This document shows, piece after piece, positions 1 through 5,900 of a DNA stretch of 13,199 nt; positions within the stretch are counted from its first letter, which is position 1, and the number at the start of each line of letters is the position of its first letter. The notes below the pieces were generated by a model that saw only the letters and a list, made by a program, of their open reading frames with translations, did not search any database and was not told the origin of the DNA. A program made the position numbers and the translations under genes. The stretch comes from Wenzhouxiangella sp. (lineage in GTDB: Bacteria; Pseudomonadota; Gammaproteobacteria; Xanthomonadales; Wenzhouxiangellaceae): positions 1-13,199 of the forward strand of contig SKKV01000016.1 of assembly GCA_007123575.1 (NCBI GenBank), given 5' to 3'.

Positions 1-425
1 AAGGCTGCGTCGGCTGCCATGCCGGACCGGCCCTGGGCGGTGATGTCATGGCTCGTTTCGGCATCGTCGAGGCCTACTGGGAAGCCACCCGCGAATACAT
101 CACCATCGACCAGCCGACCATGCCCATGGACGTGGGCCGTTTCGCCGTCACCCAGAATCGTGATGACCTGTACGTGTTCAAGACCCCATCGCTGCGCAAC
201 ATCACGCGCACCTATCCCTACTTTCACGATGGTTCGGTCTGGAATCTGCGCGACGCCACCCAGATCATGGCCCGCGTCCAGCTCGGCCGCGAAATCGATG
301 AAGAGGATCTCGACAAGCTGATGGCCTTCTACCAGACCCTGGAAGGCGAGATCCCGGAACATGCCCTGCGCCTGCCCGTGCTGCCGGCCTCCACCGAGCA
401 CACCTCACGCCCCGCGTTCCGATAG
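1..425 (+). CDS. Di-haem cytochrome c peroxidase / MauG family protein, C-terminal part
   Basis: The gene is open at the window's left edge; reading from base 3, 140 residues are visible before TAG at 423-425. The fragment opens with a haem c attachment motif, CVGCH, followed by AGPALGG. This is the second haem site of the bacterial di-haem peroxidase/MauG family, where glycines follow the CxxCH. Further on come FKTPSLRNI and YPYFHDGSV, the conserved block near the C-terminal haem pocket, then a short helical tail. Known family members act in the periplasm and reduce H2O2 with electrons from small c-type donors, or oxidise protein side chains (MauG). The first haem motif and the signal peptide lie outside the window, and I cannot assign the distal ligand, so the choice between peroxidase and MauG-like activity stays open. 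The ATG at 48 is internal, since the haem motif lies upstream of it in frame. Confidence 0.88.
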   Translation, partial: GCVGCHAGPALGGDVMARFGIVEAYWEATREYITIDQPTMPMDVGRFAVTQNRDDLYVFKTPSLRNITRTYPYFHDGSVWNLRDATQIMARVQLGREIDEEDLDKLMAFYQTLEGEIPEHALRLPVLPASTEHTSRPAFR

Positions 426-510
426 GAGCCTGTCGGGTTTAGGGCTGATCTGCTGCGGATGCTCTGGGCAGCCTGCAGGCCGGCACGGCTCTGCAGCGGT
501 TTCCGAGGGT

Positions 511-565
511 GCTCAGTGGTTGTGGAAGCATAACGTGGCCACAGTGAGGAAGCATAAATTGGCCA
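511..565 (+). repeat. Left end repeats of the putative element
   Basis: Two direct copies of an 18-bp unit are seen, 24 bp apart: GGAAGCATAACGTGGCCA at 524-541 and GGAAGCATAAATTGGCCA at 548-565. They differ at two positions. The 511-522 segment (GCTCAGTGGTTG) matches the outermost part of the right end in inverted orientation with one mismatch. The 426-686 stretch between the cytochrome gene and the toxin holds no gene I can support; these repeats are its only recognisable structure. Confidence 0.7.
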
Positions 566-686
566 GAAGAGGCCCAGCTGCATTCCGGAACGCCTACCTC
601 GACAAGCGGCTGCCAAAGGAGCTGCGCGGGAGCCAGAATCCAGTCCGCTATGTAAACTGTTGACCCGGTGGCCGGGTAGTCACGGC

Positions 687-1364
687 CTAATGGAGCAGGG
701 TATAGCCGATCTTGCGCGCCGCCTTGCGAAGCATGCGCGAGAGCTTGGGGTCGCTCAGGGCGTAATTGTGATGTGCGTGTGCCGGGATGGCGCCGATGCC
801 CCCAGCGCGCTCGTTGAGAGCCACGGCATCGATGCCGCCGCACATGGAGCTGGGGTATATCAGCCCGTGGATATCCGGGTATTCCTCGTAGAAGGCATGG
901 GCCCAGGCTCGGGTGCTTGACCTGGCTCCTGAGTTGATCGCTTGAGATGCGCCGGCCCGGGTGGGCCAAGCGCCTCGAAGGTCGAGCAATAGCAGGTCTG
1001 CGGCCAGCCAGAAGACCGCCCACCAAGGCTGATTCTCGTGAGGATCGATCGACCGGTTCTTCTGGTAGACCTCGGCCAGGCAGCAGGCCAGGGCGCCGTC
1101 AGTGCCTCCGTTGCCGGCAGCCACGGCACCATACGCGATACCGCGGTCCTGAAGCGAGGGCATCCCCTTGTCGTCCAGCAGGTGGTGGTCAAACCTCGAG
1201 GACTTGAGGGGGCCGAAATAGCGCCAGGACCCCCAGGTCGTGGGGTGAGAGCCCCCGCGCATGTAAACGCGCGAGATCAGCGTATTGGCAGGCACTGTGA
1301 CCGTGGCAGCGCCAATGCGCCTGAGCAGGTTGCGATCCGGCGTGCGCGGGAGCTTTGGAGCCAT
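687..1364 (-). CDS. RES domain toxin (probable NAD+-degrading enzyme)
   Basis: This 225-residue protein has the RES pattern in order: an early arginine in ISRVYMRGG (R32) with SRF near residue 57, then YGA...ALACCLAEV with glutamate E98, then GLIYPSSMCGG with serines S172/S173 and AVALNERA. Arg-Glu-Ser gives the family its name. Studied RES toxins degrade cytosolic NAD+, by phosphorolysis in mycobacterial MbcT or by hydrolysis in others, and stop growth when not bound by an Xre/MbcA-type antitoxin. The ATG lies 3 nt after the antitoxin's stop codon, so the two are almost certainly co-transcribed and translationally coupled. The length is normal and there is no frameshift, so the toxin appears intact. 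The NAD+ activity is inferred from family; the RES assignment rests on visible motifs. Confidence 0.87.
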   Translation of the reverse strand: MAPKLPRTPDRNLLRRIGAATVTVPANTLISRVYMRGGSHPTTWGSWRYFGPLKSSRFDHHLLDDKGMPSLQDRGIAYGAVAAGNGGTDGALACCLAEVYQKNRSIDPHENQPWWAVFWLAADLLLLDLRGAWPTRAGASQAINSGARSSTRAWAHAFYEEYPDIHGLIYPSSMCGGIDAVALNERAGGIGAIPAHAHHNYALSDPKLSRMLRKAARKIGYTLLH

Positions 1365-1367
1365 CGA

Positions 1368-1976
1368 TCAGGGGTGCTCTTGCAGAATTTCGGCGAGTTC
1401 GCACACGACGGAGGGGTCACCGCCCTGGCTGAGCCACTCCAATGGTGTCAGGGGGCGATCACCGTCAACGTCCAGTTCCGGCTGAGGCGTCTGGAACCAC
1501 CTCACCACCGACAAGGGGTGACGGGTGGGTGGCAGGGCGCAGTTGACCTGGGTGATGCCCGGGACTAGATCGTCGCCCTGGAACTGGAAGGATGGGATCA
1601 CGACTCGGCCGTCGATCCGGAAGGAGAAAAGCTCCCGTCCCGTCAGTCGCTGGCTGATGCGACTGCGGCCGACCCCTAATCGATCGGCTGCTTGCTGCGC
1701 GGATAAGCCTGAGGCAATGACCGTCGCGAGTTCCACGACGCCTGAAATGACGGGATCCGGGCCTTTGCCGGCATCATCGACATCTACGCCTATCTCACGA
1801 AAGGCCTGCATCTCGGATTCGCTCATCATGTCACTGGGGCGCTCAGGGAGCGAGAGGCTCTGCATCGCGATGGCCTCTTCCAGCGCGCGGTTGAGGGCTT
1901 CAGGCGAACGCACGTCCAACCCATGAGCCTGGAAATACAGCGCGTCAGCATTCGATGCCATGTCATTCGACTCCAT
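1368..1976 (-). CDS. RES-associated antitoxin with HTH and Xre/MbcA/ParS-like C-terminal domain
   Basis: This 202-residue protein directly precedes the RES toxin. A helix-turn-helix is visible at about residues 91-111 (LSAQQAADRLGVGRSRISQRL), followed by a small wing-like stretch ending VVIPSFQF. The C-terminal 50 residues (LSVVRWFQTPQPELD, then PLTPLEWLSQGG and VCELAEIL) fit the MbcA/ParS/Xre toxin-binding domain, which typically reads P-x-L...G-x-P-x-x-W/L-L...V. In known pairs this domain plugs the toxin's NAD+ pocket while the HTH represses the operon. The first ATG (1976) has no evident ribosome site. The second in-frame ATG (1961) is preceded by GGAG nine bases upstream and may be the true start. 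The N-terminal 90 residues (HGLDVRSPEALNRAL and on) I cannot assign to a domain. Confidence 0.8.
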   Translation of the reverse strand: MESNDMASNADALYFQAHGLDVRSPEALNRALEEAIAMQSLSLPERPSDMMSESEMQAFREIGVDVDDAGKGPDPVISGVVELATVIASGLSAQQAADRLGVGRSRISQRLTGRELFSFRIDGRVVIPSFQFQGDDLVPGITQVNCALPPTRHPLSVVRWFQTPQPELDVDGDRPLTPLEWLSQGGDPSVVCELAEILQEHP

Positions 1977-1978
1977 GT

Positions 1979-2028
1979 CTAAACACCACTAAACCTGTTA
2001 GGTTCTGCTAGTTTAGCATGGATGCTAA
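1979..2028 (-). promoter_or_regulatory. Likely autoregulatory operator of the toxin-antitoxin operon
   Basis: Immediately upstream of the antitoxin lies a cluster of symmetric sequences. There is a perfect palindrome TTAGCATGGATGCTAA (7-bp arms, 2013-2028) and AACCTGTTAGGTT (5-bp arms, 1992-2004). CTAAAC occurs twice 10 bp apart (1979, 1989) and as its complement GTTTAG at 2011-2016. Such a cluster is expected for an antitoxin repressor binding cooperatively. I could not fix a convincing -35/-10 pair within it. Confidence 0.55.
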
Positions 2029-2210
2029 GAGCTACGCTATTTGCGGTCCGGTTCCTTCTGGACCAGCCGACACGTCGCCTCGAGGAGGTCTTGTGCATCT
2101 CGCCAGATCGGGTGCTCAAGCAATATTGCAAGCAGGGAGTAAGTGTGAGCGCGCTGGGCGGGGCCTTGAGTCGAGTAGCCTGGAATCACGGTCCGCAAAC
2201 CACGGCTGCG

Positions 2211-2300
2211 CATCATTTAAAGTGGCCACTTCATGCTTCCCTGGTGACCATAAAGTGGCGTTTGGCCAATTTATGGTTCCCCCCCCCCAACCACTCAGCG
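2211..2300 (-). repeat. Right end repeats of the putative element, with a 10-C run
   Basis: Two leftward copies of the 18-bp unit are seen (bottom strand): GGAAGCATGAAGTGGCCA from 2240 to 2223 and GGAACCATAAATTGGCCA from 2280 to 2263. Two partial rightward copies sit at 2217-2228 (TTAAAGTGGCCA) and 2248-2259 (CCATAAAGTGGC), giving alternating orientation and a perfect palindrome AAGTGGCCACTT at 2220-2231. Beyond the outermost copy lies a run of ten C (2279-2288), then the inverted match to the left terminus (2289-2299). The end stops about 17 bp from the 3' end of the tRNA gene. Confidence 0.65.
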
Positions 2301-2316
2301 CAAACTGTGCGGGAAA

Positions 2317-2393
2317 TGGTGGGCCCTGTAGGACTTGAACCTACGACCTACCGATTATGAGTCGGCTGCTCTAACCAACTGAGCTAAGGGCCC
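2317..2393 (-). tRNA. tRNA with CAU anticodon, probably tRNA-Ile2 (alternatively tRNA-Met)
   Basis: The bottom strand folds into a complete cloverleaf of 77 nt including encoded CCA. The acceptor is GGGCCCT/AGGGCCC, the D arm GCTC...GAGC, the anticodon stem GCCGA/TCGGT with loop CTCATAA (anticodon CAT), the variable loop AGGTC, and the T arm GTAGG-TTCAAGT-CCTAC; the discriminator is A. A CAU anticodon fits elongator Met, initiator Met or Ile2. It is not the initiator, because the first acceptor pair G-C is matched. In E. coli, C4-G69 and C5-G68 are recognised by TilS, which makes lysidine and converts the tRNA to Ile2 reading AUA; both pairs are present here. The T arm sequence TTCAAGT also resembles E. 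coli ileX. The gene starts 12 nt after the stop codon of the DUF3144-type gene, so it may be processed from that transcript. Confidence 0.93.
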
Positions 2394-2405
2394 GTAAGAA
2401 GGGGG

Positions 2406-2735
2406 TCAGCTTGGGCCGCTTTCGGCTTCCGCCTTGACTTGAGCGACCGGCTTGGGCTGCAGGCCCTGGGCTTCCAGTTCTTCTTTCTTTCGTTCCTGGA
2501 TGTAGGCCAGGTTGCGCTTGTAGACTTCGGCCACGCGCTCGACGCCGCCGGGGGCGAGAAAGCCCTGATTGCCGGCAGCCATGAAAGTGGCGTAGACGCC
2601 GGAGGCGGCCATCAGTGCGGCTGAGACCATTTTGATGTCCAAGCCATCCTCGTTGGCCATGCGGTTGGCCAGCTGAACGAATTCGTCGGTTGCCTTGTTA
2701 TGGGCTTCGATCTGCTTTTGTTTCTCTTCTGACAT
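2406..2735 (-). CDS. DUF3144 family small protein
   Basis: This 109-residue acidic, mostly helical protein has no signal peptide or membrane segment. The core DEFVQLANRMANEDG...VSAALMAASGVYATFMAAG resembles the DUF3144 family, which has no assigned function that I know of. A charged helix (VYKRNLAYIQERKKEELEA) and a low-complexity K/A/E/P tail follow. I chose the ATG at 2735, which opens MSEEKQKQIEAHNKATDEF; extending upstream to a TTG at 2780 adds only arginine-rich residues and is less likely. An AAGGA lies 14 nt upstream of this ATG, farther than usual. The gene is divergent from the large sensor gene and is followed closely by the tRNA on the same strand. Confidence 0.7.
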   Translation of the reverse strand: MSEEKQKQIEAHNKATDEFVQLANRMANEDGLDIKMVSAALMAASGVYATFMAAGNQGFLAPGGVERVAEVYKRNLAYIQERKKEELEAQGLQPKPVAQVKAEAESGPS

Positions 2736-2836
2736 GGGTCTGGCTGAAATCCTTCGATTCTGAGATGGGCGCGATCGCAATTGAGCGGCACCACCCCCCG
2801 TTTAAGCGTAAAACCTAGAATACCATGCCCCCAGAG

Positions 2837-2866
2837 TTGACAGCGCTCGTCAGGCGCGGCATTTTT
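2837..2866 (+). promoter_or_regulatory. Candidate sigma-70 promoter for the hybrid sensor gene
   Basis: A perfect -35 hexamer TTGACA is at 2837-2842. It is followed, after 17-18 bp, by a weaker -10 (CATTTT at 2860 or ATTTTT at 2861). The predicted start near 2872 would leave a leader of about 45 nt before the GTG at 2919. No other start signal is visible in the 183-bp gap between the two divergent genes. Confidence 0.4.
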
Positions 2867-2882
2867 ATCCATTGAGGGTCAC

Positions 2883-2913
2883 GAGGAGTCAGTTTGTGAA
2901 GTCATCGCGGTAG
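2883..2913 (+). other. Possible short leader ORF or misplaced start ahead of the sensor gene
   Basis: GAGGAG (2883-2888) is a good ribosome site, 7 nt before GTG at 2896. That GTG opens only five codons (MKSSR) before TAG at 2911-2913. The sensor's own GTG at 2919 follows 5 nt later in another frame and has no comparable ribosome site. This could be translational coupling through a leader peptide, or a small sequence error separating the true start from the gene. Confidence 0.3.
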
Positions 2914-2918
2914 CGCCT

Positions 2919-5900
2919 GTGATCAATGGGATAAATTCGGTCATTCGGTTTTTGCCTGCCCTGGCGCTTTGTGTGCTGGCCAGCCAGGCAGAGGCGCTTG
3001 GCGAGATTCGGTTTGAACGGATTTCGATGGAGCAGGGGCTGTCGCAGTCCTCGATTCAAGCGATCGCGCAGTGCCCGGATGGATTTCTCTGGTTTGGCAC
3101 CCAGTTTGGTCTGGATCGGTTCGACGGCTACCGCTTTCAAAGCTTCCGTCACGATGCCGAGCGGCCTGACAGTCTGTCGAATAGCAAAATCAGCGATTTG
3201 CTGTTGTCTTCCAGCGGCGGGTTGTGGGTAGCGACCCGATCAGGCCTGGATCTGTTTGATCCTCGCTCTGGCCGCTCTGAGCGGTTTTCGTTGCCGGCGG
3301 AGGCGGCCGAGCGGCGGGGCGGCAGGATTCGGATTCTTCTCGAGGCCGGAGACGGTCGTGTTTATGTTGAAGATTCCCATGGCGTGTTGATCTGGCGGCC
3401 GGAGTCACGTCAATTAAGCGAGTTGCCTTTTGCCGAGCCAGTGGCCGAGTCGGCCCAGTCTCGGCGCTCCGGCGTGTTGGACAGCAGTGGTAGATTCTGG
3501 CTACTCAATGGGGCAGGCTTGTGGCGCGAGCAGCCTGATCGCGCCGTGATGGAACTCGTCGTCGAATTGGCCGAGGCGCCGGTCTACCCTTTCTACAATG
3601 GCCTGGAGCTGCTCCCGAACGGCTGGCTGGCGGTTGCCTACGATGACCGGCTCGATCTGATTGATCCTGACACGATGAACGTTCAGCGCCAGCTCGGACT
3701 GAACCGACTTGGCTTCCGTCATGAGCGCTTCAATTCGGTTTTTCTGTCTAGCGACGGTTCGCTTTGGATGGCCCTGACCACCCGGGTGCTCCAGTATTGG
3801 CCCCAGCAGGATCGCTGGGTTGAGCGCTTCTTCGGCGAGCGCATTCGCGTTGATGAGAACACCCGCCAGCGGGTTCGGATGATCGAGCACGCCAATGGCG
3901 ACATCTGGTTTACCAGCCAGTATGGTGTTGCCCGCTGGTTCGCCGAGGGGGAACAGATCCAGTTGTTTCGCCATGACCCGCGTGACTCATTCAGCATTCC
4001 GCCTTCCACCCTGGGTGCCGGCTACACGGCGTTTGTTGATGAGGACGGGTCGGTCTGGATTGGCAGTCGACTGGGCGGGCTTGCTGTTTATTCCGCGCAC
4101 AAGCACCGTTTTGCCCATATTGCTGACCGCAGTCCGATCGGTGCGATTCCTTTCGCCGGACTGAACATCGTGCGCGGCATCGCCGAACAGAGCCTCGACG
4201 GCACCGAGTATTTGTGGCTGGCCCTGGATCACGGCGGCGTTCGGCGGCTGCGGCGAACGGATGATGGTCGCTATGAGTTTGTCAGCGCCTTTCACCTTCT
4301 GGCCGATGAGGACACGCGCTTGCCGAGTGATGCCGTTCAGTCGGTAGTGGCCGATACGCAGAGCGCCATGATTTGGGTGCTGGGGCGCGAGCACCTGGTC
4401 GGTATTGATGCAGCCAGGAATCGGGTTGAGTTCGTGCTTGAACTGACTAAAAACTACCCGGGTGAAAGACTGCGATCACTCACTCTTTCAGCCAACGGCA
4501 ACCGACTATGGGTGGGTGGAAACGGCGGCTTGCGGGCGCTGGATATCAGCGCTGACCGGCGGACGCTGAGCCCGGTCGAGCTCGGCCCGATCTGGCCGGA
4601 GCGATCCCTGAATTTGATCCTGCCGCTGGCCGACGCCCGGCTGCTGGTTGGTGCTGATGACGGTGTTGGCTTGTTTGCGCCTGACAGTCCGGAAGGCACG
4701 CATTTCATCGAGGCGGCACAGCACTTCCCGCCCGGTGATTCACGGGTATTTGGCTTGGCCGAGCATCATGAATCGGGTTGGTGGATAGGTACTCGTGACC
4801 ACGGTTTGGCCCGGCTCGAGCTGATTGATGGCGAGCCCCGGTTTGAATGGTTCGGCGCCGAGCACGGGCTGGTCGACCACACGATTTACGCCATTCTGGC
4901 GCAGCCGGACGGTCAACTCTGGCTGAGCAGCAATAACGGCCTGATGCGCTGGAATCCGGACACCTTTGCGATCAGGCATTTCACTATGCCGGATGGCATC
5001 CAGTCGCTGGAGTTCAATAATACGGTCGCTCATGTCGGCGCGCAGGGGCGCTTCTACTTTGGCGGCATCAATGGTGTCAATGCGTTTGATCCTGGCGATG
5101 TCAGGGAGCTGTATCGTCCGCCCCGCTTGCATTTGCAATCCGTGAACGTTCGCGGAAGCCCAGTGGACTGGGCGCTTGGGGAGGTGCCTGAGCTCGGTCT
5201 CAGCCATGATCAGAACGATCTCGAGGTGATGTTCGTCGGCTTGAAGTTCAGCGACCCGGACCGGGTGCGTTATGCCTATCGACTTGAGGGGCTGGATGGT
5301 GATTGGATTGACGCGGGCAATCAGCGCCAGGTGCGCTACGCCGGGTTGGCTCCGGGTCGATACCGCTTTTATGCGCGCGCTGGCAACAGCGATGGGATCT
5401 GGTCGGAGGACAAGCTGCTGCTGACTGCCCATATCCAGCCCCCGCCCTGGATGACAGGCTGGGCATATGCCACCTATCTGCTGGTCGGGCTGGGTATCCT
5501 GTGGCTGGCCTGGCGACTTCAGCTTCAGCGCCGACGCGCGTTGGAGGCCCTGGTCGAGCGGCGCACCGCCGAGCTGGTCGAACAGCAGACGGTGACCCGC
5601 CGCCAGGCCCGGGAGCTGGAAAAGGCGTTGGAGGCTCGCAACCTGTTCTTTGCCAATGTCTCGCATGAGTTCAGGACCCCACTGACGTTGATTCAGGCCA
5701 GCCTTGACCGATTGCAGCACGCTGGATCTGATGCTGATGCCATTGCCAGCGGGCGACGTTACCTGCGCCACCTGCTGCGCCTGGTTGACCAACTGCTTGA
5801 CCTGTCGCGGCTGCGCCTGCAATCCGACACCCTTGCCGAAGAAAAACCCTGGGCGGTCGCGCCCATGGTCGAGGCCACGGTGGCGGCATTCAGCTCTCTG

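Larger units (their letters stand above)
511..2300. mobile_element. Putative transposase-less element carrying a RES toxin-antitoxin pair
   Basis: Both ends carry related sequences in opposite orientation. Reading inward, the left end (511-541) shows an AGTGGTTG block, then GGAAGCATAACGTGGCCA. The right end (2300 down to 2263, bottom strand) shows the same AGTGGTTG block, a G run, then GGAACCATAAATTGGCCA. Further copies lie inside each end. Ends with several internal repeats are known in some insertion sequence families such as IS21. I cannot name the family, and no transposase is encoded between the ends. The only genes inside are the antitoxin and the toxin. I saw no convincing target-site duplication beside either end. 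It may be a non-autonomous unit moved in trans, or the remains of an element that lost its transposase. Exact ends are uncertain by about 10 bases. Confidence 0.5.
1977..2316. other. Non-coding stretch between antitoxin gene and tRNA
   Basis: This 340-bp gap holds the operator (1979-2028), about 180 bp (2030-2210) in which I recognise nothing, and the right end repeats (2211-2300). A rightward open frame crosses it (2022-2360) but its end is merely the tRNA read antisense, and its product resembles no family I know. Confidence 0.6.

Noticed and set aside
439..1026. A 195-codon leftward frame overlapping the RES gene and the left repeats
   Set aside because: It is arginine/proline-rich out-of-frame translation of the RES gene, which has clear family motifs in its own frame.
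2022..2360. A 112-codon open frame between the antitoxin and the tRNA
   Set aside because: Its end, GPVGLEPTTYRL, is the antisense translation of the tRNA gene, a known annotation artefact. The rest crosses the inverted repeats and C run and resembles no family.
511..2393. A genomic island integrated into the tRNA 3' end
   Set aside because: I found no second copy of the tRNA 3' end on the far side and no integrase; the closeness of tRNA and repeats may be chance.
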